64,000 nucleotides of DNA, from NCBI GenBank assembly GCA_963837635.1, contig CAWINY010000006.1:930001-994000 (forward strand), in the 5' to 3' direction. Position 1 is the first letter of the stretch, and each line of letters begins with the position of its first letter. The notes below the pieces were generated by a model. The model was not told the origin of the DNA, searched no databases, and saw only the letters and a list, made by a program, of their open reading frames with translations. A program made the position numbers and the translations under genes. This DNA is from CAWINY01 sp963837635. GTDB lineage: Bacteria; Acidobacteriota; Terriglobia; Terriglobales; Acidobacteriaceae. This document shows, piece by piece, positions 1-8,700 of the stretch.

Positions 1-2
1 GC

Positions 3-296
3 TGCCGCCGTGGCGGCCGGCACCAGTGTTCCATGAAGCTGGCCGCCTGGGGCAAGGGCGAAGGCTTCCGCGGCCCTTCTCCCACGTGCCCTCTATTTCC
101 GAAACCGTCCCCTCCAAACGCGAGATCGCAGGGAACTCCGGCCCTTCTGCGGGAACCGGATTCCGCGGTCATCCAGCTTGATAGTTCTGCCGTTGTTCCG
201 CAGGCGGCACTGGCCGCGCGAATTGCCGATCTTCGCAGCCATCTGACCCGAGGCCCGCCACCGGCACACTCCCAGGTCTGGTACCGCTCCATTTAG
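3..296 (+). CDS. Possible C-terminal end of an unknown protein (5' cut by window edge)
   Basis: An open frame enters from the left edge and ends at a TAG at 294-296, about 110 bases before the copper-receptor gene. The visible residues are rich in Pro, Ala and Ser, with two Cys near the start (positions 3 and 24 of the window) and a tail ending in HSQVWYRSI. Small Cys/His-rich copper-associated proteins (DUF2946-like) often precede OprC-type receptors in other bacteria, so this could be the tail of one. The conserved part would lie outside the window. Nothing seen here identifies it, and it may not be coding. Confidence 0.3.
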   Translation, partial: CRRGGRHQCSMKLAAWGKGEGFRGPSPTCPLFPKPSPPNARSQGTPALLREPDSAVIQLDSSAVVPQAALAARIADLRSHLTRGPPPAHSQVWYRSI

Positions 297-404
297 TACG
301 TGGGGCCGGTCACGGACTTCCACTCCAGACGACAAGCGGGGACGGAGGCCACTCCTCCCGATCCGAACAGAACGTCTTCCAAAACTTAAGGATAGGAGTG
401 TGTC

Positions 405-2696
405 ATGAGGAGCCAGATTCTCCGGATTCTGCACGCCCTGGCGTGCGTGCTGATGGTGGCGTGTGTTGCGCAGGCGCAGGAGATTAATGGAACGGTTACG
501 GACCCTTCCGGTGCCGTCATCCCCGGCGCGGCCGTGCGCGTGACCTCCGACGGCAAGGTGGTTGCCGACGCCCGGAGCGACAACCAAGGTAATTATTCGA
601 TCCATCTTGCGCAGGACTGTGTCTCGTGCCGGCTCACCGTCTCGGCGGACGGTTTCACCACCCCAGTGCGCGACATCACGTTGGTGCAGGCGGGGCATCT
701 GGTGATGCCCGTGCGATTGCAGATCGCGGCCAGACCGGAGAGCGTCAACATAGAGGCGAAAAGCCTCCCCTTCGTGGACCAGCTTGACATGAGCGATGTG
801 CGCGACAGTACCGCCAAGGACGTGGGCGAGGCCCTCACCGAGGTTGACGGCGTGTACAAGATCCGCAAGGCCGGTATCGCCAACGACGTGGTCGTGCGCG
901 GGTTGCAGCAGGGCAACATCAACGTCCTGATCGATGGCGCCCACATCTTCGCCGCTTGCCCGGGCCACATGGACCCGGCGGCGCAACATGTGGATTTTGC
1001 CGAGGTCGAGCGCGTGGACATCAGCAAGGGAGCCTTTGACGTGACCCGCTCAGGCAGCCTAGGCGCAACCGTGAACGTAGTGACCAAGACGCCGCCGCTG
1101 GGTTTCCGTCTGACTCCGAGCATGGCCTTCGGCTCGTCCGCTTTCGTCAACCCAAGCCTTACCTCTTCGTTCGGCAATGAATCATTCCGCGTGCTGGCCG
1201 GCTACTCGTATCGATCTTCCGATCCCTATAAGGATGGTCTGGGACGTTCGTTCCTGACCTATGCCAACTACAGCGCCGCCGGTTTTGCGCGGAAATCGTT
1301 TGAGATCAATACCGGCTGGTTCGAAACCGAGTTTTCCCCGAGCCAGAGACAGAAGGTCACGCTCGGATACGCGCGGCAGGAGGGTGGTCTGGTCCTCTAT
1401 CCCTATCTGACCATGGACGCCGACAGCGACCACGCCGACCGGTTCTCGCTCAAGTACGAGATCCGCGACTTGCCTGCCGACGTACGCGCCATCCGCACCC
1501 AGATCTACTTCACCCAGGTGAAGCACTTCATGTCGGACAGCCAGCGCAGCAGCGCCCTAAACGGGCACTGGACCATGGCTTCCGACGCTTCCACCCGCGC
1601 CATCGGTGGGCAGATGGAGGCCGACATGGGCCGAGATGCTACGTTTGGCTTCGAGAGCTACTACCGCAACTGGAATGTACTCGGTTACATGACGATGATG
1701 GGCATGGTTGGCCCGGCGAGCCCTTCGGTGCCGGACGTGGGAACGAACGTGGTGGGCGTGTTCGCCACCTACCATCATGCGTTCAGCGACCGTATAAAGC
1801 TCACCGGCGGCGTGCGCTTCGACCATGACTCGATGTCGGCGGACTCCGCCAATCTCAGCACCGACGCCTACTTCAACTATCAGGGAACCCGCAGCTCGCG
1901 GGCGGCCGATGTTTACCCATCGGGCAACCTGCGGCTGTTGTACGCCCTGCCGCGCCACATCGAGTTGTTCGCCGGGGCGGGCACGACGGGACGCATCCCC
2001 GACGCCGAGGAGCGCTATTTCAGCCGGACTTCCATGACGTCGGTGAACGTGGGCGATCCCAACCTGCCCATCGTCCGCAATACGGAAGCCACCGCGGGCG
2101 CGATTTATCGCCGCGGGGCCTCGTACATCAAACCCACGCTCTTCTATTCCAACATCAATAATTATATTCTGGTGAACAACCAGCCGCTGGTGGACCCGAT
2201 GGCCATGGGACCCAAAAGTGCGCGTTCCTATACCAACGTGGATGCGCACATCTATGGCGGAGAACTCAGCTACGCATTCGGCCTGCGGGCAGGATTTTCG
2301 CTCACGGGTGGCGGGGCGTACTCGAAGGGAACCAACGACCGCAAGCCGGTGGACGGCGTGCTCGACACTCATCTGCCGGAAATGCCCCCACTGCGCACCT
2401 GGGTGGCCCTGCGTTACACCCGGAAGTTTGCATTTGCGGAATTGGGGGGTACGGGGGTTAGCCGCCAAAACCTGGTAAGCACGGATCTGCAGGAGACGCC
2501 GACTGCGGGCTATGGACTGATGAACGTGAAGTTGGGCTTCAGCTATCGCAAATGGTCGGCCAGCATGATGGTTGATAACCTGCTCAACCGCTACTACTAC
2601 GAACACCTGTCATACTACCGGGACCCGTTTGCCTCGGGAGTCAAGATTCCCGAGCCGGGGCGGAATGTGTTTAGCCAGTTGAGGTACGCTTTCTAA
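405..2696 (+). CDS. TonB-dependent outer-membrane receptor, OprC/NosA-like (copper)
   Basis: Predicted outer-membrane receptor of 763 residues. A signal peptide (residues 1-24, ending AQAQ) is followed by a carboxypeptidase-regulatory-like domain (about 25-110), a plug (about 125-230) and a barrel ending in the usual C-terminal Phe (RYAF). The plug carries C185-P-G-H-M189 and a later loop carries H374-F-M376. These match the CxxxM and HxM copper site established for OprC of Pseudomonas. Met-rich loops (YMTMMGM, MAMG) could guide Cu. The start is supported by a purine-rich GGATAGGAG just upstream. Uptake of copper, or a copper-binding metallophore, is inferred; TonB energisation is a family property. 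The N-terminal regulatory-like domain is typical of acidobacterial receptors but not of OprC itself. Confidence 0.9.
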   Translation: MRSQILRILHALACVLMVACVAQAQEINGTVTDPSGAVIPGAAVRVTSDGKVVADARSDNQGNYSIHLAQDCVSCRLTVSADGFTTPVRDITLVQAGHLVMPVRLQIAARPESVNIEAKSLPFVDQLDMSDVRDSTAKDVGEALTEVDGVYKIRKAGIANDVVVRGLQQGNINVLIDGAHIFAACPGHMDPAAQHVDFAEVERVDISKGAFDVTRSGSLGATVNVVTKTPPLGFRLTPSMAFGSSAFVNPSLTSSFGNESFRVLAGYSYRSSDPYKDGLGRSFLTYANYSAAGFARKSFEINTGWFETEFSPSQRQKVTLGYARQEGGLVLYPYLTMDADSDHADRFSLKYEIRDLPADVRAIRTQIYFTQVKHFMSDSQRSSALNGHWTMASDASTRAIGGQMEADMGRDATFGFESYYRNWNVLGYMTMMGMVGPASPSVPDVGTNVVGVFATYHHAFSDRIKLTGGVRFDHDSMSADSANLSTDAYFNYQGTRSSRAADVYPSGNLRLLYALPRHIELFAGAGTTGRIPDAEERYFSRTSMTSVNVGDPNLPIVRNTEATAGAIYRRGASYIKPTLFYSNINNYILVNNQPLVDPMAMGPKSARSYTNVDAHIYGGELSYAFGLRAGFSLTGGGAYSKGTNDRKPVDGVLDTHLPEMPPLRTWVALRYTRKFAFAELGGTGVSRQNLVSTDLQETPTAGYGLMNVKLGFSYRKWSASMMVDNLLNRYYYEHLSYYRDPFASGVKIPEPGRNVFSQLRYAF

Positions 2697-2738
2697 CCTG
2701 TGATTATTCATGAGTACGGCAAATTATGGGTGGAGCAG

Positions 2739-4436
2739 TCACTTCAGCTTGGTGGCCTCAGGACTCGTGGCCGTGGGAACGCTGCCATCGCCTACCTCAA
2801 CCTCCACCGGTTTTGCGGCGATCGTGATCCGTTCGGTGGCTTGGGATTTGCCGTGCACCAGGATGCGCTTCAACCCCTCGCCGCCGCTCGCCGTCTTCAC
2901 CAGCACCGGGACTTCGGCGCCTGCCTGAGCTTGATTTCCAACGGTCACCGCGACCGACACCTCGTTGCTCAGCAGTGCGCGCGGCGAGGCCGATACGATG
3001 GAGAAGTCCGGCAAGCCACGGTCGCGATACACCCAATCGTCAAAGAACCATTCGAGGTCGCGCTTGCTCTGCTGCGCTACCAGGTGCTGGAAATAGGTCG
3101 GCACGCTGTCGTTTCCAGCACGATAGGAGGCGAGCGCCTTCTGCAGCGCGGTGTCGCCGATCATGTCGCGCAGCATCCACCAGACGTACATCGCCTTGAT
3201 GCGGTACAGGACATCATCCGCCGAAGCTACCAACGGCTGCGAACCGCTTTTTTCGACGCTGCGTAGCGCGGGCAGGAACCCGCCCATCCAATCGAGCGCA
3301 GTCTGGCGGCCGTCCTGGCGTTCGCGCATCAAGGCTTGCGCGAAGTGCGCCAGGCCCTCCTCGATCCACGGCCGATCCGAGACGAAGGCCGCGTGCGTGA
3401 GCTGGTGCGCCATGGTCAACTGCAGCGACTTCGCGGATTGCGGGCTCAGTGGCGTGAATAGCAGCGCGCCATCCTCGAATGGCGCTGCATCGGGGTCGGC
3501 AAGTTCGATCACGCGGGCTTTGTCCGCCGCGTTGCGAGCTGTGCCGAACCATTCTGTTACCAGCGGCGCCGCCTTTTCGGCGGCCAGCGCGTAGTCGGCT
3601 GCCAGATTCTTGTGATCGGGCAGATACGAGACCTGGAGTTCGGGGCGATCCAGCAGATCGTAATTACCCAGCGCGAAGACCGGCAGGCTCGACCCGAACG
3701 GGTCGAACTCGAAGGTGGACTCGTGTATCTCGGAGCCCTCCGCGTCAGCTGCCGCGTGTTGTCCGACCAGCCGCCCGTTGCTCACCACGGATTTGTTCGA
3801 CTCGATGGCCAAGCTCAGCTTCATGCTGCTGTGGGCGTGCCGTAGCTTCCACGCGCGGAGCGCCTCGAAGTAAGCCGGCCCGTCGCGGAGTTGGGCGGTT
3901 TCCATGGCGATCGGGTACCAGCAGACGTAGCCGATCCCTCGCACCGCCGTGAAGCTGTCGCTGACCTGATCCCAATCGTTGCGCGCGGCCTGCGTCTCCG
4001 GAGTCCCGATTTGCGTCAGCCGGGTTGCGTCCGCCGGGATCGTGCCGATGTAGCCGATCTCCAGATCGATGCTGGCCTGAGGCGCGACCTCATGGGGCAG
4101 GGTGACAATCGCTTCGTTCACGGTGCCCGTGTGGTCAATATCCGTGGCGTACGGCTCGGCGAGAAACGACAATTCGTTGCCGCCGGAGTTGATCGTCCGC
4201 CAGCCAAGGGTGGAAGAAATCTGCAGGGACGCGGTGCGCTGCGGCAGCTTCGAGTCGTTACGCAGGGTGATGGTGCCGCGCGCCGCAAAGCCGGATTCCT
4301 CCGGCGCGAGCCTCACCATCAGATCGTAGCGGGTGAAGGTGAATGCGTTGCGGTCGAGAGTAGCGGCAGGCGCTATACCGCAGAGGACGCAGAGGATGGC
4401 GCAGAGGGTTGGAATAAAGATCGTTGTACGATGCAT
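2739..4436 (-). CDS. Secreted gluzincin-fold (M1/MA-like) protein with altered HExxH
   Basis: 565-residue exported protein with a signal peptide (residues 1-24, ending APAA). The N-terminal part is a beta-rich domain like that of M1 aminopeptidases. The C-terminal part has a metallopeptidase arrangement: H344-Q-L-T-H348, then 11 residues to E360 in WIEEGLAHF, then FFDDWVYRDRGLPDF, typical of M1-like C termini. The catalytic Glu of HExxH is Gln here (codon CAG at 3402-3404), so zinc could still bind but peptide hydrolysis is probably lost or altered. Two bases separate this from the neighbouring repeat-rich region upstream. It may be a pseudoenzyme or binding protein; the substrate is unknown. 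Confidence 0.75.
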   Translation of the reverse strand: MHRTTIFIPTLCAILCVLCGIAPAATLDRNAFTFTRYDLMVRLAPEESGFAARGTITLRNDSKLPQRTASLQISSTLGWRTINSGGNELSFLAEPYATDIDHTGTVNEAIVTLPHEVAPQASIDLEIGYIGTIPADATRLTQIGTPETQAARNDWDQVSDSFTAVRGIGYVCWYPIAMETAQLRDGPAYFEALRAWKLRHAHSSMKLSLAIESNKSVVSNGRLVGQHAAADAEGSEIHESTFEFDPFGSSLPVFALGNYDLLDRPELQVSYLPDHKNLAADYALAAEKAAPLVTEWFGTARNAADKARVIELADPDAAPFEDGALLFTPLSPQSAKSLQLTMAHQLTHAAFVSDRPWIEEGLAHFAQALMRERQDGRQTALDWMGGFLPALRSVEKSGSQPLVASADDVLYRIKAMYVWWMLRDMIGDTALQKALASYRAGNDSVPTYFQHLVAQQSKRDLEWFFDDWVYRDRGLPDFSIVSASPRALLSNEVSVAVTVGNQAQAGAEVPVLVKTASGGEGLKRILVHGKSQATERITIAAKPVEVEVGDGSVPTATSPEATKLK

Positions 4437-4458
4437 CAGCTTATCAACCCAACCACGT

Positions 4459-4551
4459 TGTCATTCCGAGCGCCCGATTTTGGCGCGAGGAATCCGCAGT
4501 TTTCGCAGGATCCAACGAACTGCAGATTCCTCGCTGCGCTCGGAATGACAA
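4459..4551. repeat. Dispersed palindromic repeat, TCATTCCGAG family
   Basis: The left arm (TGTCATTCCGAGCG then GCGAGGAATCCGCAG) and the right arm (CTGCAGATTCCTCGC then GCGCTCGGAATGACA) form a long imperfect inverted repeat between rlmB and the upstream gene. A related unit lies at 21065-21168, and a half unit near 14064. Repeats of this kind are common between genes in acidobacterial genomes. Confidence 0.8.
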
Positions 4552-4582
4552 TCTCTATGGTTTTCACTTTATTCTGCAATCT

Positions 4583-5371
4583 TCAACCTTTCCGCGCCTT
4601 TCCTCGGCGTGCCTCTGCGCGTCCCTCCGCGTCCTCTGCGGTTAAAGCTGTCCTTCGCTGGCGGGCGATCTCATACATCACCACGGCGGCGGCCACGGAA
4701 ACATTCAGCGACGTCACCTTGCCCGCCATGGGGATAGACACCAGGAAATCGCATTTCTTGCGCACCAGCTCGTGCAGGCCCGCGCCCTCCGCGCCCAGCA
4801 CCAGTGCACAGTCCATGTTGTAGTCGAGCTGGTCGTAGCTCTGCGTGCCGCGCTCGTCGAGCCCGACGGTCCAGACGTTCTTTGCTTTCAGCTCTTCGAT
4901 AGTGCGCGAAATATTAGTGACTCGCGCAATGGGCAGGTGTTCGGAAGCCCCCGCGGAGGTTTTAACCACCGTGGCCGTCACGCCGGCGGCCCGGCGCTCG
5001 GGCAGCAGGATGCCGTCGGCGCCGGCGCCATCGGCGGTGCGGATGATGGCGCCCAGGTTATGCGGATCTTCCACTCCGTCCAGCACGACCAGGAACGCGT
5101 ATTTTCCGCGGCGAGCTGCGAGCAGGTCGTCCACGTCGGCGTACTTGCGCGCGGCGGCTACGGCGACGATGCCCTGATGACTTGCGGTGTGCGCCAGTCG
5201 ATCCAGTTGATCACGCGGCATGAAGCGCACGGCAACTCCGGCTGCGCGCGCCTGGTCGATGATGCGCTGCAGCTTGGCGTCGCCGCGCTCGCGTGCCGCT
5301 GCGAGATAACCGATGGGACGGCGCGCCGCCAGCGCCTCTTCCACCGGGTGAAGACCATAAATGACGTCCAT
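4583..5371 (-). CDS. rlmB: 23S rRNA 2'-O-ribose methyltransferase (SpoU/TrmH family)
   Basis: 262-residue SPOUT methyltransferase that uses AdoMet to methylate a ribose of 23S rRNA (G2251 in E. coli RlmB). An N-terminal substrate-binding domain (DVIYGLHPVEEAL) precedes the knotted domain with motif 1 (NLGAIIRTADGAGA), motif 2 (VLGAEGAGL) and motif 3 (IPMAGKVTSLNVSVAAAV). The last 20 or so residues (from RQRRTALTAEDAEG) are encoded by a dispersed CCGCAGAGGACGC-type repeat at 4604-4645 and are not part of the family fold. ATG start at 5371; the protein is otherwise a normal length. Confidence 0.93.
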   Translation of the reverse strand: MDVIYGLHPVEEALAARRPIGYLAAARERGDAKLQRIIDQARAAGVAVRFMPRDQLDRLAHTASHQGIVAVAAARKYADVDDLLAARRGKYAFLVVLDGVEDPHNLGAIIRTADGAGADGILLPERRAAGVTATVVKTSAGASEHLPIARVTNISRTIEELKAKNVWTVGLDERGTQSYDQLDYNMDCALVLGAEGAGLHELVRKKCDFLVSIPMAGKVTSLNVSVAAAVVMYEIARQRRTALTAEDAEGRAEARRGKARKG

Positions 5372-5498
5372 TGGGCTCTCTTAATAGATTATTGCAAAAA
5401 GCGCTTAGGCTGTTGGCTTTGGGTGCAGACTCTCTCTTTCCCGAGGACGATCCGCCACTCGTAACGCACGCGCCGGGCGAGCGCCATCGGTGCAGAAG

Positions 5499-5616
5499 CC
5501 TTACCGCGGATTAGCGCGGATCAAAGCCGCGGGTTTCCGCAGCATCGACTTACGGGAACTCTTCGGAAACGATCCGCGCCAATCCGTTTCTATCCATGAA
5601 ATCCGCGGTAAGCCCT
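5499..5616. repeat. Long inverted repeat, TTACCGCGGATTA family
   Basis: Outer arms CTTACCGCGGATTAGCGCGGATC and GATCCGCGCCAATCC / ATCCGCGGTAAGC can pair around an internal segment. The same family occurs as a cleaner hairpin at 16874-16966. It lies between the divergent rlmB and response-regulator genes, so it may influence either transcript. No coding function is seen. Confidence 0.75.
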
Positions 5617-5778
5617 GTAAAGCCGAGAGCCAATAGCCAACAGCGAATAGCCAAAAGCGGTCTAGGCGAGACGCTGATCGTTCAGCCATTAGCTAACGGC
5701 CAAAAGCCAATCGCGACTTCGACGAGACGCTTATTCATAGCCTATACTGCGTTTATCTCCGGCAGCACAGGAGTCTGC

Positions 5779-6576
5779 ATGGCATTATCCGCGGTGATTG
5801 TCGATGACGAGCGGCTGGCGCGCGACGAACTGGCTTACCTGTTGAAGTCGGTGGGCGAGGTGGAGGTCGTAGCGCAGGGGAGCAACGGCCTGGAAGCCGT
5901 CAACCTGGTCAAAGAGCACAATCCCGATCTGCTGTTCCTGGATGTGCAAATGCCCGGCCTGGACGGCTTCGGCGTGATCAAAAAGCTCATCGACAAAAAG
6001 ATCCGCATGCCGCAGGTGGTCTTCGCCACCGCCTTTGACCAGTACGCGGTGAAGGCCTTCGAGGTGAACGCGGTCGATTACCTGCTCAAGCCGTTCGACA
6101 AGAAGCGGGTCGCGCAAGCCGTCGAGAAGGCGCGAAATCGTATCGGAGCGGCGCAACCCCAGACCACCGACGACAAACTGGAAACCCTGGTGCGCATGTT
6201 GGAGCAGCAGGCACAGCAAGTGGCTCCCAAGCCGCAGCAGACCTCCAAGGTGCTGCTCAAGGCCGCGGGACGCCTGTTCCTGATCGATCAGAAAGATATC
6301 TGCTTCGCCTCGATCGAGGATGGGGTGATCACCGTCGTGGCCTCCGCCATGGAGGGCCAGTCCAACTGCCGCACCCTGGAAGAATTGTTCGAATCGCTCG
6401 ACCCCGCGCTGTTCTGGCGCGCCCACCGCTCGTACCTGGTGAACATCAATCGCATCAAGGAAGTGGTGCCCTGGTTCAAGTCGAGCTATCAGCTCCGCAT
6501 GGCCGACAAGAACAGCACGGAAGTTCCGGTGAGCCGGGCGCAGACCAAGCGCCTGCGCGAGCTGTTCGGGCTGTAG
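5779..6576 (+). CDS. LytTR-family response regulator
   Basis: 265-residue two-component regulator. The receiver domain (about 1-120) shows the acidic pair VDDERLARDE, the phospho-acceptor Asp in LLFLDVQMPG, a T/A switch (VFATAFDQYA) and Lys in LLKPFDK. A linker rich in Gln leads to a LytTR DNA-binding domain (about 160-262), with WRAHRSYLVNI and a final RLRELFGL. The upstream frame is open back to 5596, but that part is repeat sequence. The ATG at 5779 has AGGAG at 5769-5773 and starts right at the receiver fold, so it is preferred. No kinase gene is adjacent, so the partner is unknown. LytTR factors bind pairs of short direct repeats near promoters. Confidence 0.93.
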   Translation: MALSAVIVDDERLARDELAYLLKSVGEVEVVAQGSNGLEAVNLVKEHNPDLLFLDVQMPGLDGFGVIKKLIDKKIRMPQVVFATAFDQYAVKAFEVNAVDYLLKPFDKKRVAQAVEKARNRIGAAQPQTTDDKLETLVRMLEQQAQQVAPKPQQTSKVLLKAAGRLFLIDQKDICFASIEDGVITVVASAMEGQSNCRTLEELFESLDPALFWRAHRSYLVNINRIKEVVPWFKSSYQLRMADKNSTEVPVSRAQTKRLRELFGL

Positions 6577-6757
6577 CGGGCCGAAGCCGTGGCGGGTTGA
6601 ATCACCCGCAGAAGAAGTTTCGATTGGACAGACCCTGGCGGGGCCAATAATTTAGGGTAGGCTTGGTAATCTTTGGCTCTGCACCATGGAGGCTTGAGTC
6701 TCTGTGACTCCGTGTCTCCGTGGTAGGTTTTGCATTCGCAGTCTGGCATAGACCTCC

Positions 6758-6934
6758 ATGAAGATCGCGGCTTTGCTACTGCTTTTCTCGGGATGGTTGA
6801 TCGCGTTGGCGGCGGTCGCGCTGTTGCGCGCCGCGCCGCGCGCGGAATTCATCTTTGCCGGGACGGCGGTTGCCTTGCTGGGATTCGCCCTCCTCTGCCG
6901 CACTCACTTGGCGCCGCGAGGTGAGCGCGGATGA
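6758..6934 (+). CDS. Small membrane protein upstream of Amt
   Basis: 58-residue protein, too short for many gene callers. It has two strongly hydrophobic stretches (residues about 3-24 and 29-47) separated by RAAPRAE, and a basic tail (RTHLAPRGERG). Its TGA overlaps the ATG of the ammonium transporter (ATGA at 6931-6934), which argues for translational coupling and a real gene. No family is recognised. A role in Amt assembly or regulation is only suggested by the coupling. No strong ribosome-binding site is seen before its ATG. Confidence 0.6.
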   Translation: MKIAALLLLFSGWLIALAAVALLRAAPRAEFIFAGTAVALLGFALLCRTHLAPRGERG

Positions 6935-8241
6935 GCCCTTCTCCGCATGCGCTTCCGGAAAGTGCGGCGGCGCTGTGCATCTTCCTCATAGCCTTGGTTC
7001 CGCTGGCGGCCGCTGGAATTGCCCTGATCAACACCGGGATGAGCCGCTCGCGCAGCGCGGGCCATGCCATCTTTTCGTCGTTGGCCGTGATCGCGACCGC
7101 TGCGCTGGTCTACTTCGTGATCGGCTTCGCTTTCGAAGGGGCTGCGGGCCGCGCCTTTCACGCGCTGACCATTGCCGGCAAACCGTGGAACCTGCTGGGC
7201 GCGGAACGGCTCTTCTTCCGCTCGCTCGAATTCAATGGATCTTCCACGTGCTTGGCGGCATGGCTGCAGATATTCACTGTTGGCATCGCGGCGCTGATTC
7301 CAGTAGGCGCCGGGAGTGACCGCTGGCGCCTGGATGCGGCCTGCATCTCGACCGCACTGCTGGCGGCGTGGACGTACCCGCTGTTCGCGCACTGGGTTTG
7401 GGGCGGCGGTTGGCTCGCCCAACTCGGAGCGAACTACGGACTGGGACGGGGATTCGTTGACGCCGGTGGCTCTAGTACGATTCACGCCGTGGGCGGGCTG
7501 ACAGCGCTCGCCATCTGCTGGATCCTGGGTGGCCGGCGGGGCAAGTATTCGCTGGGCGGAATGCCCACCGCCGTCCCTGGCCACAACGCCGTGCTCGTGC
7601 TCTTCGGCTGCCTGCTGGCCTTGCTGGGATGGACGGGAATCAACGCGGCGGGATCGCTGCTCTTCGCTCAGGCCGATCTGTCCGGCGTCGTGCTCGCGGC
7701 CGTGAACACCTTTCTGTGTGCCTGTTCCGCCGCTGCCGCCGCCGCCCTAACCACCCGCAGCCGCTTCAGCAAACCCGACGCCTCGCTCACCGCCAATGGC
7801 TGGATTGGTGGCCTGGTGGCCAGCAGCGCGGGCTGTGTTTTCCTGACCCCTCTGCAGGCGGCGATTACCGGGGCCGTAGCCGGAGTTCTCGTGACCTATG
7901 GTGTGGACGGACTGGAACGGCTCGAAGTAGACGATCCCACTGGCGCTATTTCAGTTCATGCCCTGGGCGGAATTTGGGGTGTGCTGGCCGTGGGCGTCTT
8001 TGCCCATTTCTCTGCCGGAGGGCAAGCCACTGCCTCCGGCCAGTTCCTGGCCCAGCTCGTCGGCGTGGTCACGCTGATCGGCTTTGTCCTGCCGCTGGCG
8101 TACGCGGCCAACTGGGCAATGGCCCGGCTGCTACCCTATCGCGTGGCGCCCGAGGGCGAGCGCCTGGGCATGGACTTGTATGAACTCGGCGCCGGCGCCT
8201 ACCCGGATTTCGCCACCTATGATGAGTTTACGCATCGCTGA
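6931..8241 (+). CDS. amt: Ammonium transporter (Amt/MEP/Rh family)
   Basis: 436-residue inner-membrane ammonium channel with about 11 predicted helices. Family landmarks are the Asp of the selectivity region (GFVDAGGSSTIHAVGG), the first pore His in STIHAVGG and the second in SVHALGGIWG (the twin-His pair), and GYELGAGAYP-like sequence replaced by a short C-terminal tail after YVYELGA-type residues (DLYELGAGAYPDFATYDEF). It lacks a cleavable signal. It is translationally coupled to the small membrane protein before it. No glnK/glnB gene adjoins, although Amt is usually gated by a PII protein encoded next to it. Catalysis and role are from the family. Confidence 0.95.
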   Translation: MSPSPHALPESAAALCIFLIALVPLAAAGIALINTGMSRSRSAGHAIFSSLAVIATAALVYFVIGFAFEGAAGRAFHALTIAGKPWNLLGAERLFFRSLEFNGSSTCLAAWLQIFTVGIAALIPVGAGSDRWRLDAACISTALLAAWTYPLFAHWVWGGGWLAQLGANYGLGRGFVDAGGSSTIHAVGGLTALAICWILGGRRGKYSLGGMPTAVPGHNAVLVLFGCLLALLGWTGINAAGSLLFAQADLSGVVLAAVNTFLCACSAAAAAALTTRSRFSKPDASLTANGWIGGLVASSAGCVFLTPLQAAITGAVAGVLVTYGVDGLERLEVDDPTGAISVHALGGIWGVLAVGVFAHFSAGGQATASGQFLAQLVGVVTLIGFVLPLAYAANWAMARLLPYRVAPEGERLGMDLYELGAGAYPDFATYDEFTHR

Positions 8242-8253
8242 CAGGCACTAACA

Positions 8254-8619
8254 ATGAAGAAGCTGCTCCTGTTTGTCGCGCTCGTCTCGCTGCCAGCAAC
8301 CGTACAATCGAAATCTGAAACGTTGCAAGGCCCAGATTGTAGTGGCAGTTGGCCAACTATCATGACGTTTGTCCATTTGAAGAACGCGGGATTGACAAAC
8401 AATGACAAAATTGACTCTTCCAAGACGAAGACCATGCGTTTAGCTTCAGAGAAGATTGGCAAAGACCTTTATCACCAAGTCTACCTGGTAAATTTCACCG
8501 AGAAATCTGGCGGTACAATCGAGGCAATCGCTGTTCACAATGCATCGACAGTAGAGTGCTCGATGAGCGGCGTTGAGGTATTTGTCGTTTCCCAACACCT
8601 CAATGCGGAAGGAAAGTAA
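8254..8619 (+). CDS. Small secreted protein of unknown function
   Basis: 121 residues with a clear signal peptide (MKKLLLFVALVSLPATVQS). The mature part has two Cys (PDCSGSW and VECSMSG) that could form a disulfide after export. Its sequence ends in a Val-rich strand (GVEVFVVSQHL). Base composition is visibly lower in GC than its neighbours, with more AAA/AAT codons, hinting at recent transfer. It starts 12 bases after amt stops. No family is recognised. Confidence 0.65.
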   Translation: MKKLLLFVALVSLPATVQSKSETLQGPDCSGSWPTIMTFVHLKNAGLTNNDKIDSSKTKTMRLASEKIGKDLYHQVYLVNFTEKSGGTIEAIAVHNASTVECSMSGVEVFVVSQHLNAEGK

Positions 8620-8700
8620 TCAGGCCGGGGATACGTGAGCGGGAGTCAGCATGGCGTCCATGGGGGGCCTCGAACCGCCAACCCACCGTAGGAACTCTTC

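Noticed and set aside
93..989. 298-codon minus-strand frame over the start of the copper-receptor gene
   Set aside because: It is opposite to a strongly supported coding region, has an Arg/His-rich composition with no signatures, and reflects GC-rich codon bias on the other strand.
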